64,000 nt of DNA from Flagellimonas beolgyonensis (GTDB lineage: Bacteria; Bacteroidota; Bacteroidia; Flavobacteriales; Flavobacteriaceae). The stretch covers positions 310,001 through 374,000 of the forward strand of contig NZ_RZMY01000016.1 in NCBI RefSeq assembly GCF_003992615.1, read 5' to 3'. This document shows, piece after piece, positions 1-9,248 of the stretch (within the stretch, counting starts at the first letter, position 1; each line of letters starts with the position of its first letter). Made by a program: the position numbers and the translations under genes. The notes below the pieces were generated by a model. The model did not search any database and had not been told where the DNA came from. It was given only the letters and a program-made list of their open reading frames with translations.

Positions 1-1172
1 AAGAACTCTACCCGGACTATTTGATCAATCCACCGGCTGCACCGGCAGCCATCCAGATTGGGAACTTGGCCAATTTGGTTTTTCAAGGAGAAGAAACCAA
101 CTATGCCTTTGTAACGAACAATGTGGACCAATTGGAGCAAATTGCGCAGACCGGAACGTTCTACGATATAGAAAATGCCCCATTTGACAACTGTATGTAT
201 GGTGATCAGCTTCGTTTTTTACGGGGCGTAGCCAATACTACCTACGAGTATGCGGGTATTATCCACGATGCCTACATGAGAGGACAGAACCAAGTGGAAT
301 ACCAAGACAATGGTTTTGCACGACAGTTGGCGCTTTTGGCCCGTTTGATCAAAGGAAATTTGGGCACCAAAGTATACATGATTTCCATGGGCGGTTTTGA
401 TACCCACGGCAATCAACCTATTGTACACGAACGATTGATGTCCAATCTGTCCATTGCCATCAATAATTTTTACGAGGATATCGCCTTTACCCAACAAGAT
501 GACAAGGTATTGAGCATGACCTTCTCTGAGTTTGGACGCCGAATCTTTGAAAATGGTTCCAATGGTACCGACCACGGAAAAGCGGCACCGACCCTTTTCT
601 TCGGTTCCGGATTGAACGGAAGTGCCTTTGTGGGCGACCACCCATCCTTGGATGAACCCAACAACCGAGGCAACTTGGAATATACCATGGACTTTAGGGA
701 TTTGTATGGTACCGTATTGGCCGAATGGCTTTGCGTACCCCGTGCTTCAGTGGAACAACATTTGTTGGGACACCCCTACCGTGCCATTGACCTAGGATTC
801 AATTGTAGTGGGGAAACCCTCGAGGATATTGCCATGGACAACGATCCACCAATATTGCCGGACACCCCGCCAAGTCAGGATCCCATGGACCCCAATGTGG
901 ATATTTTGGATGGTATTGTACACTCACCCTACTATCCAAGTTCAAGGGCGCCGCACATCCATTTGGAAATGCCTATTGCAGCCCATGTGGATATTGAGCT
1001 CTTCAATATTTTGGGACAGCGTGTGGGCACCCTTTTCAACGAAATGTTATTGGAAGGATCTACCGAGATTAATATTCGGGAACGCATGCGCGATAGCCTT
1101 TCCACCGGAAAATACATTTACCGAATAACGGTAGCTGGCAAAAAAATGAGTAAATCCGTAATGATTTCGTAA
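1..1172 (+). CDS. DUF1501 family secreted protein with type IX secretion sorting domain (5' partial)
   Basis: The reading frame is already open at base 3, so the start lies upstream; 389 residues are visible. The segments GGFDTHGNQ, SEFGRR and DHGKAAPTLFFGSG are typical of the DUF1501 family, which is related to the alkaline phosphatase/sulfatase superfamily; its substrate is unknown. The last 75 or so residues contain an IELFNILGQRV-type strand and end in a basic stretch with VMIS, which matches a type A C-terminal sorting domain for the type IX secretion system. The protein is therefore probably exported to the cell surface or medium. In Bacteroidetes such genes usually follow a DUF1800 gene, which would lie outside the window. 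Confidence 0.82.
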   Translation, partial: ELYPDYLINPPAAPAAIQIGNLANLVFQGEETNYAFVTNNVDQLEQIAQTGTFYDIENAPFDNCMYGDQLRFLRGVANTTYEYAGIIHDAYMRGQNQVEYQDNGFARQLALLARLIKGNLGTKVYMISMGGFDTHGNQPIVHERLMSNLSIAINNFYEDIAFTQQDDKVLSMTFSEFGRRIFENGSNGTDHGKAAPTLFFGSGLNGSAFVGDHPSLDEPNNRGNLEYTMDFRDLYGTVLAEWLCVPRASVEQHLLGHPYRAIDLGFNCSGETLEDIAMDNDPPILPDTPPSQDPMDPNVDILDGIVHSPYYPSSRAPHIHLEMPIAAHVDIELFNILGQRVGTLFNEMLLEGSTEINIRERMRDSLSTGKYIYRITVAGKKMSKSVMIS

Positions 1173-1316
1173 TCGATTAGAAAATCATTCCGTCTTTTAT
1201 GGGATCCTCTGCGAATGCGCCCCACACCCCAAATCGGGTGGCATTTACGGGGGATTCCTTTTTTTAGGATGTATCCCTCCAAATTCAGTATTTTTGAGGC
1301 CTAATTTGAATTTTTC

Positions 1317-3464
1317 ATGGCCCAGAGCAATTCACCATCCAGATATACCCTAACTGCAGCACTTCCCTACACCAATGGACCCATCCATATCGGACATTTG
1401 GCAGGTGTTTATGTGCCAGCCGATATTTATGCCCGTTTTTTACGATTGAAGGGTAACGATGTTGCCTTTGTCTGCGGAAGCGATGAACATGGTGTGGCCA
1501 TTTCCATGAAAGCCAAAAAAGAAGGCATCACTCCCAAAGAGGTAATCGATAAATACCATAACATCATTAAAAAATCGTTTGCCGATTTCGGTATTTCCTT
1601 TGATAATTATTCCAGAACTTCTGCGGAAGTTCATCATAAGACAGCCTCTGATTTTTTCAAAAAATTATACGAACAAGGTGATTTTATTGAAGAAGAAACC
1701 GAACAATTGTACGATGATGAGGCCAAACAGTTTCTGGCCGACCGATTTGTGATCGGCACCTGTCCGCGATGTGGACATGAAGAAGCCTATGGGGACCAAT
1801 GTGAAAACTGTGGATCTTCCCTAAACGCCACAGACCTCATCAACCCAAAATCGACCATCACCGGAACCGTACCCTCCCTAAAAAAGACCAAACATTGGTT
1901 CTTGCCCTTGGATCGGTACGAAGGATTTTTGAAAGAATGGATTTTGGAAGGCCACAAATCGGATTGGAAACCCAATGTGTACGGTCAGTGCAAATCTTGG
2001 ATCGATGATGGGTTAAAACCAAGGGCGGTGACCCGCGATCTGGATTGGGGCATACCCGTACCTGTGGAAGGCGGCGAGGGCAAAGTGCTCTACGTATGGT
2101 TCGATGCGCCCATCGGTTACATCTCCTCCACCAAAGAGTGGGCCGAACGCGAGGGCAAGGACTGGGAACCCTATTGGAAAAGTAAGGATACCAAATTGGT
2201 CCATTTTATCGGGAAGGACAATATTGTGTTCCATTGTATCATCTTCCCCAGCATGCTGAAGGCCCATGGGGATTTTATATTGCCCGAAAATGTACCCGCC
2301 AACGAATTCCTGAATTTGGAAGGCAATAAATTGTCCACCTCCAAAAACTGGGCGGTATGGTTGCACGAGTACCTGGAAGAGTTTCCCAATATGCAGGATG
2401 TGCTTCGCTATGCACTAACGGCCAATGCGCCAGAGACCAAAGACAACGATTTTACCTGGAAAGATTTTCAGGCCCGGAACAATAATGAACTGGTCGCCAT
2501 TTTTGGCAACTTCGTGAACCGTGTGGCCGTATTGACCCATAAGTATTACAACGGAGTAGTGCCCACTCCCAATGCCTTTACCGAGGTAGATCAAGAAACC
2601 TTGAAAGCCCTCAAAAGTTTTCCGGCAATTTTAACCAATTCGTTGGAGCGCTACCGTTTTAGGGAAGGTAGTCAAGAACTAATGAACCTGGCTCGCCTGG
2701 GCAACAAATATTTGGCCGACGAAGAGCCTTGGAAATTGATAAAGACCGACGAGGAACGCGTAAAGACCATTATGTTTGTGGCGCTTCAGATTGCCACTGG
2801 GCTTGCCATATTGAGTGAGCCATTTTTGCCCTTTACTTCCAATAAATTAAAAGGGATTCTCGGTGTAGCCCGGAATAACGATAATAGTGTCATTTCGAGC
2901 GCCCGCCTGCCGGACGGGCAGGCAGTCGAGAAATCTATTGGTTGGGATGATGTAAGTGTCGAAGACATTCTGCTTCCGGCAGGGCACCAAATCAACCCCA
3001 GCGAACTCCTGTTCCGTAAGATTGAGGACACCGAAATACAACAACAATTGGACAAATTGGAAGCCACCAAAAAAACGAATGCTTCAACAACGCCCAAAAC
3101 CAGCGCAATGGAAAAAGAAATTACCCCTCAAAAAGATACCATCACCTACGAAGATTTTGCCAAAATGGACATGCGGGTAGGCACCATTTTGGAGGCCGAA
3201 AAAATGCCAAAAGCGGACAAATTGTTGGTCCTAAAAATTGATACCGGATTGGATACCCGTACCATCGTTTCCGGTATTGCTGAAAGTTTCAACCCTGAAG
3301 ATATCATTGGTAAAAAAGTAACCGTATTGGTGAATCTGGCACCTAGAAAACTTCGTGGTGTGGAAAGCCAGGGCATGATCCTGATGACGGAAAACAAGGA
3401 TGGAAAATTAGTGTTTTTAAATCCAGATGAAGAGGGTGTGCTCAATGGTGAAAGCATTTCATAA
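1317..3464 (+). CDS. metG: Methionyl-tRNA synthetase
   Basis: Charges tRNA-Met with methionine in the cytoplasm. The 715-residue product has the class I signature HIGH at residues 24-27 (PIHIGH), a zinc-binding insertion with two CxxC pairs (CPRC and CENC), and the KMSKS loop in the form KLSTSKN. A C-terminal OB-fold tRNA-binding domain (starting near [17 protein letters not shown]) occupies about the last 110 residues. The length suits the dimeric MetRS type with the C-terminal domain. The linker between the anticodon-binding domain and the OB-fold contains an in-frame palindromic repeat (residues about 525-540, see the separate repeat entry). A -7-like box TATTTTTG lies at 1289-1296, about 20 bases before the ATG. 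Confidence 0.96.
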   Translation: MAQSNSPSRYTLTAALPYTNGPIHIGHLAGVYVPADIYARFLRLKGNDVAFVCGSDEHGVAISMKAKKEGITPKEVIDKYHNIIKKSFADFGISFDNYSRTSAEVHHKTASDFFKKLYEQGDFIEEETEQLYDDEAKQFLADRFVIGTCPRCGHEEAYGDQCENCGSSLNATDLINPKSTITGTVPSLKKTKHWFLPLDRYEGFLKEWILEGHKSDWKPNVYGQCKSWIDDGLKPRAVTRDLDWGIPVPVEGGEGKVLYVWFDAPIGYISSTKEWAEREGKDWEPYWKSKDTKLVHFIGKDNIVFHCIIFPSMLKAHGDFILPENVPANEFLNLEGNKLSTSKNWAVWLHEYLEEFPNMQDVLRYALTANAPETKDNDFTWKDFQARNNNELVAIFGNFVNRVAVLTHKYYNGVVPTPNAFTEVDQETLKALKSFPAILTNSLERYRFREGSQELMNLARLGNKYLADEEPWKLIKTDEERVKTIMFVALQIATGLAILSEPFLPFTSNKLKGILGVARNNDNSVISSARLPDGQAVEKSIGWDDVSVEDILLPAGHQINPSELLFRKIEDTEIQQQLDKLEATKKTNASTTPKTSAMEKEITPQKDTITYEDFAKMDMRVGTILEAEKMPKADKLLVLKIDTGLDTRTIVSGIAESFNPEDIIGKKVTVLVNLAPRKLRGVESQGMILMTENKDGKLVFLNPDEEGVLNGESIS
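2889..2936 (+). repeat. Dispersed palindromic repeat inside metG
   Basis: A GC-rich inverted repeat, with left arm GCCTGCC (2905-2911) and right arm GGCAGGC (2917-2923) around a five-base loop, sits inside an imperfect outer repeat running from GTCATTTCGAGCG to AGTCGAGAAATC. From memory this resembles palindromic elements scattered between genes in flavobacterial genomes. Here it is read in frame as about 16 residues ([16 protein letters not shown]) in the linker before the tRNA-binding domain of MetRS. Its base composition is clearly richer in GC than the flanking sequence. That it inserted recently is inference. Confidence 0.7.
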
Positions 3465-3483
3465 CCTAACCGTACTTAAAACC

Positions 3484-4929
3484 ATGAAAAAAATCTTCCA
3501 AATCCTATTGGCTATCTTTTCATTATCCATTTTTTCCCAAGAAAAATATTTGGAAATTGAAAATGACCTGAAGATTGGCGGTAAAAATGTCAAAAGTGCT
3601 TTTTCAGTTGTTGATGAAAATACTGGTAATTTTGCGATTTTCTTGGATGACGACAACGCACTATATGGCTATTTATATTCCCCTGGACTTGATCTTGTCA
3701 GAAGATTTGCTTCTGAAGGACTTCCAAAACAGTTTAGCCAAATCATAGGGTACTCCATTCAAGGCAAAAAAATCCGATTGTTTTTGAAAGATAGCAAAAG
3801 TAAGATTTTTGGAAGCGTCCTTTTTGATTTTGAAATTGGAAGCACCGAAGAAACCGTTTATGACTTTAAACTCAAGCATGAACTTTATGTAGAAGGCTAT
3901 ACTGACGAATCAAAATTCTACCTCATTACACTGCTAAAGGGAACCAATGAATTGAACTTTTACGTGTTCGATGAGGGAAAACCTTTCCAAAAGGAAAGCA
4001 TAAATATAAAGGGCACACCCTTTTTCAACAATTTAGGTGCAATTATAAATCTAAATGAACTTATGGGAACCGGGGGTAAGGATCTTAACAGATCCTCATA
4101 TGGGTTCAATGTGGATAAAATTGATTCAGAATCTCCAAATTCAATTGAAACCACCAGCAGCATTGTTAAAATGTATCCCGGAAAATCAGGTTTCAAACTG
4201 ACTGTGGATGCTCAAAGACGAACCTATATATTGGATTTTTCAACTTCGAATTTAAGTTATACTGTTTCAACAATTGACAAACCCACTACCTCAGGCACAG
4301 AAATAAATTCAAATTCTTTTATTCTGGACGACAAGATTTATATTATTTCCGCCTCGACGGAGGAAATGATTTTTTCGATTAAAAAATTAGCCTCAGGTGA
4401 AGAATTAAAAAACTTCCGAGTTACTAAAAATGAAGAAATTCCATTTAAGAATACACCCATTATTCAAGAAGGTGGAAAATTGAAAAATTATCGCATCTTG
4501 GATAAGACTAGTCAGTTTCTAAGAAGAATGAGCAATGAAGATATTGGTGTGGCCACCACAAAATCCAACAACAATTTTGTTGTTACCTTAGGTTCAAAGA
4601 AAGAAATATCTTCTGGCGGAGCACCCATGATGATGCCTGGATTCGGAATACCCGTGGGCAGTATTGGAAGTTTTGCGGTTACTTTTAACCCAACATTTTT
4701 CGCCTATGGAAATTACACTTCCACAAAAGCAACCCGAATAGAAAGTTGGTTCGATGAAGATTTCAACCATTTGAAAGGTGAGATTCCTGAAAATGTTTTT
4801 GATAAGATCAGTGAAGCTGGTTTAAAATTGCCAAGCACTGATGCAGAAACGGTATTTAAGCTTGGTAATTCCTATATCTGGGGTTTTTACGACCAAAAAC
4901 TGGAAAAATATATATTATATAGGTTCTAA
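3484..4929 (+). CDS. Secreted protein of unknown function
   Basis: A 481-residue protein. I chose ATG 3484 because it gives a clean signal peptide (MKKIFQILLAIFSLSIFSQ); an in-frame upstream start at 3427 would overlap metG and spoil the signal. The body has many alternating hydrophobic stretches and short repeats such as GNFAIFLDDDN, compatible with a beta-propeller-like or all-beta fold, and one Gly/Met/Pro-rich segment (GGAPMMMPGFGIPVGS) near residue 380. I recognise no family. The gene is visibly more AT-rich than metG and tex on either side, which may point to acquisition or relaxed selection. It begins 19 bases after metG, so co-transcription is possible. Confidence 0.7.
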   Translation: MKKIFQILLAIFSLSIFSQEKYLEIENDLKIGGKNVKSAFSVVDENTGNFAIFLDDDNALYGYLYSPGLDLVRRFASEGLPKQFSQIIGYSIQGKKIRLFLKDSKSKIFGSVLFDFEIGSTEETVYDFKLKHELYVEGYTDESKFYLITLLKGTNELNFYVFDEGKPFQKESINIKGTPFFNNLGAIINLNELMGTGGKDLNRSSYGFNVDKIDSESPNSIETTSSIVKMYPGKSGFKLTVDAQRRTYILDFSTSNLSYTVSTIDKPTTSGTEINSNSFILDDKIYIISASTEEMIFSIKKLASGEELKNFRVTKNEEIPFKNTPIIQEGGKLKNYRILDKTSQFLRRMSNEDIGVATTKSNNNFVVTLGSKKEISSGGAPMMMPGFGIPVGSIGSFAVTFNPTFFAYGNYTSTKATRIESWFDEDFNHLKGEIPENVFDKISEAGLKLPSTDAETVFKLGNSYIWGFYDQKLEKYILYRF

Positions 4930-4999
4930 ATTGATTAAGGGTACTTAAAAATATACAGGTTAGCTGGCTACCCTATCTACAATGCTATAATACTCCCAA

Positions 5000-7129
5000 A
5001 TGAAAATTCAACTCATCCCCTACATCGTTCAGCACACCAACCTTTCAGAAAAAAGTGTTGCAAACACCGTAGGCTTGTTGGAGGAAGATTGCACCGTGCC
5101 CTTTATTGCACGCTACCGTAAGGAACGTACCGGTAATTTGGATGAGGTTCAAATAGGCGAAATAGTTCAGTTCAAGGCCCAATTTGAGGCGTTGGAGAAA
5201 CGAAAGGCGGCCATAAGCAAGGTCATTGCTGAACAAAATGCCCTTACCCCTGAACTGGAGGCCAAAATAAAGGGCTGTACAGATTTGACCAGTTTGGAAG
5301 ACCTCTACCTTCCCTTCAAAAAAAGCAAAAAGACCAAAGCGGAAGCAGCCCGCAATAATGGACTGGAGCCCTTAGCCAAAATCATAATGGCCCAACGGAG
5401 TGATGACATCGAATTCATTGCCTCCAAATACCTGAACAAGGATGTTGCCAATGAGGATGAAGCCCTCGAAGGGGCCCGACACATCATTGCGGAATGGATC
5501 AACGAACGTACCGACATCCGTAATCAATTGCGGGGACAGTTGGAGCGTCATGCCTTGATAACCACCAAAGTGGTCAAGACCAAAAAAGACGAAGAGAACG
5601 CCCAAAAGTTTCGGGATTATTTTGATTGGAGCGAACCTTTGGGCAAGTGTCCTTCCCATCGCTTTTTGGCCATCATGCGGGCCGAAAACGAAGGTTTTAT
5701 TCGGGTAAAAATCGAAATTGATGACGAAAGGGCCCTGCAGCATATTGAAAGACGGGTAGTAAAATCGAACAATGCCTGTGCCGAGCAAATCCAAATGGCC
5801 ATTGCCGATGCCTACAAACGTCTTCTGTTCCCTTCCCTGTCCAACGAACTGTTGAAATCGGCCAAGGAAAAAGCGGATGCCTCCGCCATTCAGGTGTTCT
5901 CCAAAAACTTAAAGCAGTTGTTATTGGGTGCTCCCCTAGGCGAAAAACGCATTTTGGCCATAGATCCGGGATTCCGGACAGGCTGCAAACTGGTTTGTTT
6001 GGATGAACAGGGTGATTTAAAACATAACGAAACCATTTATCCGCACCCGCCACAACGCGACACCAAAGGGGCCATGAAAAAAATAAGTTCCTTGGTGGAT
6101 GCCTATAAAATTGAGGCCATCGCTATAGGAAATGGAACTGCTTCCCGGGAAACCGAACAATTGATACGACAAATTGCGTTTAAAAATCCCATTGAGGTTT
6201 TTGTGGTCAGTGAAGCCGGGGCATCCATCTATTCGGCTTCCAAAATTGCCCGCGATGAATTTCCCAATTATGATGTTACCGTTCGTGGGGCCGTTTCCAT
6301 CGGCCGTCGATTGGCAGACCCTTTGGCCGAATTGGTGAAAATCGACCCCAAGTCCATCGGTGTGGGCCAATACCAACACGATGTGGACCAAACCCAATTG
6401 AAGACCTCGTTGGACACCGTAGTGGAAAGTTGCGTGAACGCTGTTGGAGTGAACATCAATACCGCCAGCGTACCCTTGCTGAGCTACGTTTCGGGAATCG
6501 GCCCAAAACTTGCCGAGAACATTGTGGCCCACCGTAATGCACATGGGGCATTTAAGAATCGGGAAGAAATAAAGCAGGTAGCTCGATTGGGCGGCAAGGC
6601 CTTTGAGCAAAGTGCAGGGTTCTTGCGCATCAAAAACGGGGACCATCCTTTGGATGATTCTGCGGTACACCCAGAAAGCTACGGATTGGTGGCAAAAATG
6701 GCGAAGGACCAAGGTATTCCCGTAAAAGAAATGGTGGGCAACACCACTGCGCTGAAAAAAATCGACCTAAAATCCTACTGTACAGAATCCATCGGCTTGC
6801 CCACTCTGGAAGATATTGTAAAGGAATTGGAAAAGCCAGGGCTGGACGTTCGGGAAAAGGCCAAGGTGTTTACGTTCAACCAAAACATTAGGGAAATTAC
6901 CGATTTACGCCAAGGGCAACTGCTACCGGGCATCGTTAACAACATTACCAACTTTGGTTGTTTTGTGGATATCGGGATCAAGGAAAGCGGGTTGATCCAT
7001 ATTTCCAATCTATCCGATACTTTTGTGAAAGATGTCAACGAACATGTGAGCCTTCATCAGCAAGTGATCGTTAAGGTCTTGGATGTGGATGTCCCCAGAA
7101 AGCGGATACAGTTGGCATTGCACAAATGA
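5000..7129 (+). CDS. tex: Tex-family S1 RNA-binding protein
   Basis: Full-length (709 residues) Tex/YhgF family protein, a nucleic-acid-binding factor linked to transcription and ribosome-associated processes. In order there are an N-terminal helical Tex domain, a YqgF/RNase H-like domain starting at ILAIDPGFRTG (about residue 317), a helix-hairpin-helix region (SYVSGIGPKLAENIVAHR, about residue 494), and a C-terminal S1 domain (about 640-706; LLPGIVNNITNFGCFVDIG). All domains appear intact. The next gene begins 10 bases after the stop, which suggests one transcript with the deacetylase-like gene. Confidence 0.95.
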   Translation: MKIQLIPYIVQHTNLSEKSVANTVGLLEEDCTVPFIARYRKERTGNLDEVQIGEIVQFKAQFEALEKRKAAISKVIAEQNALTPELEAKIKGCTDLTSLEDLYLPFKKSKKTKAEAARNNGLEPLAKIIMAQRSDDIEFIASKYLNKDVANEDEALEGARHIIAEWINERTDIRNQLRGQLERHALITTKVVKTKKDEENAQKFRDYFDWSEPLGKCPSHRFLAIMRAENEGFIRVKIEIDDERALQHIERRVVKSNNACAEQIQMAIADAYKRLLFPSLSNELLKSAKEKADASAIQVFSKNLKQLLLGAPLGEKRILAIDPGFRTGCKLVCLDEQGDLKHNETIYPHPPQRDTKGAMKKISSLVDAYKIEAIAIGNGTASRETEQLIRQIAFKNPIEVFVVSEAGASIYSASKIARDEFPNYDVTVRGAVSIGRRLADPLAELVKIDPKSIGVGQYQHDVDQTQLKTSLDTVVESCVNAVGVNINTASVPLLSYVSGIGPKLAENIVAHRNAHGAFKNREEIKQVARLGGKAFEQSAGFLRIKNGDHPLDDSAVHPESYGLVAKMAKDQGIPVKEMVGNTTALKKIDLKSYCTESIGLPTLEDIVKELEKPGLDVREKAKVFTFNQNIREITDLRQGQLLPGIVNNITNFGCFVDIGIKESGLIHISNLSDTFVKDVNEHVSLHQQVIVKVLDVDVPRKRIQLALHK

Positions 7130-7139
7130 GATAAGCTGC

Positions 7140-8042
7140 ATGCTCAAGATCGCCTATCATCCCATTTATAAACACCACCTACCGGATGGACATCGGTTTC
7201 CGATGTTGAAGTATGAGCTCTTGCCGCAACAATTGCTTCACGAAGGCACCTGTACCGCGGTGAATTTTTTTGAACCCGATTTTCCTGATGACGACCATAT
7301 CTTGGCCGCTCACGATGCAGGGTATTACAATGATTTGGTCCACCTGGCCATTCCGCCCAAAGAAGCCCGGAAAATTGGTTTTCCATTGAGCAAGGAACTG
7401 GTAATGCGGGAACGCATAATTGCAGATGGCACGATCAAAGGATGTGATTTCGCCCTGCAACATGGCATTGCCATGAACATTGCCGGAGGTACCCATCATG
7501 CCTATTCCGACCGTGCAGAGGCTTTTTGCATGCTCAACGACCAAGCCATTGGGGCCCACTATTTATTGCGCCATCAGAACTTGGACCGTATTTTGATCGT
7601 GGATCTGGACGTGCACCAGGGCAATGGTACCGCGGAAATCTTTCAGGATAATGCTTCGGTGTTTACCTTTTCCATGCACGGTAAAAGCAATTACCCCTTC
7701 AAAAAAGAAGAATCCGATCTGGATATTCCTTTGGAAAAAGGCACGAATGATGATACGTACCTTACCTTGTTGAAGGATACCCTTCCCGATCTCATTGCAA
7801 CTGTACGACCCGATTTTGTTTTTTACCTCTGCGGGGTGGATGTTTTGGAATCCGACAAGTTGGGAACTCTATCATTGACCTTGGAAGGTTGTAAGGAACG
7901 TGATCGTTTCGTGCTCCAAACTTGCTATGATGCCGGTATCCCAATACAATGCAGCATGGGCGGTGGTTATTCCCCTGAAATCAAAGTTATTGTGGAGGCA
8001 CATGCCAATACATTTCGATTGGCTCAGGTTATTTATACGTAA
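7140..8042 (+). CDS. Histone deacetylase family (acetoin-utilisation type) hydrolase
   Basis: A 300-residue zinc amidohydrolase of the HDAC/AcuC/acetylpolyamine superfamily. Visible active-site elements are the His pair in GGTHHA, the zinc ligands in DLDVHQGNG, and the Asp in CGVDVLESD; the catalytic pocket therefore looks complete. The start at 7140 lies just after the tex stop; upstream in-frame starts would run into tex. The physiological substrate (acetyl-lysine, acetyl-polyamine or another acylamide) cannot be told from sequence. It is probably cytoplasmic, as no signal peptide is present. Confidence 0.9.
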   Translation: MLKIAYHPIYKHHLPDGHRFPMLKYELLPQQLLHEGTCTAVNFFEPDFPDDDHILAAHDAGYYNDLVHLAIPPKEARKIGFPLSKELVMRERIIADGTIKGCDFALQHGIAMNIAGGTHHAYSDRAEAFCMLNDQAIGAHYLLRHQNLDRILIVDLDVHQGNGTAEIFQDNASVFTFSMHGKSNYPFKKEESDLDIPLEKGTNDDTYLTLLKDTLPDLIATVRPDFVFYLCGVDVLESDKLGTLSLTLEGCKERDRFVLQTCYDAGIPIQCSMGGGYSPEIKVIVEAHANTFRLAQVIYT

Positions 8043-8072
8043 TTTTAACGACTACTCCAGTTTTCAACCATT

Positions 8073-8912
8073 ATGAGATCTTTAAAAGTATTATTCCTGT
8101 TTTTTACTCTAGCTTCCGTTTCGGCTCAGGACCTACAGACAGCTAAACCAGAAAATTTATGGCACAATTTCACCTATGACATGGGCAACGTTTTTGGAGG
8201 GGTTGGCTACGCCTATTCAAGACCCTTCCATTGGCAAGGGAACGATTGGGCCAATGCCGGTCTTTTGACTGGGGGTACATTGCTCCTTTTTGTGGTTGAT
8301 GATGAGATCAATGATTGGACGAATGGATTCAGTGAAGATGTTCCTGATTTGATCAAAGACTATGGCCATGAGTATGGCAGCCCCGAGAACAACTACATGC
8401 TAACCGGAGGGGTGTACCTGGCCGGGCTTTTTACCAAAAATGAAAAATTGCGACGTACCGGAGTACTACTGATCTCATCGGCTACTGCGGGCGGTTTTCT
8501 GCAACAGGTTTCCAAAAGGATAATTGGCAGGGCTCGACCCAAGAGCGGGGATAGTTCGGGCACCTTCGACCCATTGCACTTGAACCGGGTATACAATTAC
8601 GACTCCTTCCCTTCCGGACATGCCATGTTGGCGTTCAGCAATGCCTATGCGATTGCCAAACAATTTAAAAGTCCATGGGTAAAGGCGGGTATTTATACCG
8701 TGGGTCTGATCCCTGGATTTGTTCGAATCGTTGATGATTTTCACTGGTTCTCCGATGTGGCCTTCAGCACGGTGCTGAGTATTTTTATTGTGGAGTCCAT
8801 TGACCGGTATTTGGATGCCAAGTATGACGAAAAATACAATCAGGACACTAAAAAATTGAGCTGGAACCTCTCTTTTGGACCCCAAACCTTGGGAGTGGCC
8901 ATCCGATTTTAA
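8073..8912 (+). CDS. PAP2 superfamily phosphatase, exported
   Basis: A 279-residue protein with a signal peptide (MRSLKVLFLFFTLASVSAQ) and the three-part phosphatidic-acid-phosphatase signature: KRIIGRARP, then FPSGHAM, then VRIVDDFHWFSDV. The arginine, serine-glycine-histidine and final histidine-aspartate of the type 2 phosphatase active site are all present. Hydrophobic segments surround the motifs. The likely role is dephosphorylation of a lipid phosphate or undecaprenyl pyrophosphate at the membrane or in the periplasm, but the substrate is not readable from the sequence. It starts 30 bases after the HDAC-like gene. Confidence 0.9.
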   Translation: MRSLKVLFLFFTLASVSAQDLQTAKPENLWHNFTYDMGNVFGGVGYAYSRPFHWQGNDWANAGLLTGGTLLLFVVDDEINDWTNGFSEDVPDLIKDYGHEYGSPENNYMLTGGVYLAGLFTKNEKLRRTGVLLISSATAGGFLQQVSKRIIGRARPKSGDSSGTFDPLHLNRVYNYDSFPSGHAMLAFSNAYAIAKQFKSPWVKAGIYTVGLIPGFVRIVDDFHWFSDVAFSTVLSIFIVESIDRYLDAKYDEKYNQDTKKLSWNLSFGPQTLGVAIRF

Positions 8913-8992
8913 TCTTTACCGGATACATCTGTGTTAATTTCTTATTTAGATTAATTAAAAACAATTAATTTTGTCCTATCTTTTTCAAACCG

Positions 8993-9160
8993 ATGGGAAA
9001 GGACAAGAAAAAAGCAAAAAAGAAGGACAAAAAGGCATTGAAGAAAGCCTTGTCAACCACAGGCAAGGTAAAGTCCAAATGCTGTAAAAAATTTGAGAAG
9101 GGCGAGCACAAAAGGTGCAAAAAATGCCCTTGCTTCGACTTGTTGAAAAAAGTGGCCTAA
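8993..9160 (+). CDS. Small Lys/Cys-rich basic protein (55 aa)
   Basis: A short gene running from ATG 8993 to TAA 9158-9160. The first half is almost pure lysine with a few acidic residues (MGKDKKKAKKKDKKALKKA). The second half carries five cysteines as KCCKKF and then RCKKCPCFD, an arrangement that could bind a metal ion. The Lys-rich head plus CC...CxxCxC tail resembles small uncharacterised proteins that I recall from other Flavobacteriia, but I cannot confirm this. A TATCTTTT box at 8977-8984 lies just upstream. It sits alone between the PAP2 and M28 genes. Binding of nucleic acid or metal is a guess from composition. Confidence 0.6.
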   Translation: MGKDKKKAKKKDKKALKKALSTTGKVKSKCCKKFEKGEHKRCKKCPCFDLLKKVA

Positions 9161-9248
9161 CCCATCCCTCCTCCATTCAAGACTTCTTGGTATTTGTATT
9201 TCCCCTACTGGGTGAATTGTGCTATTTTAGGGCAAACAATTCAACCTT

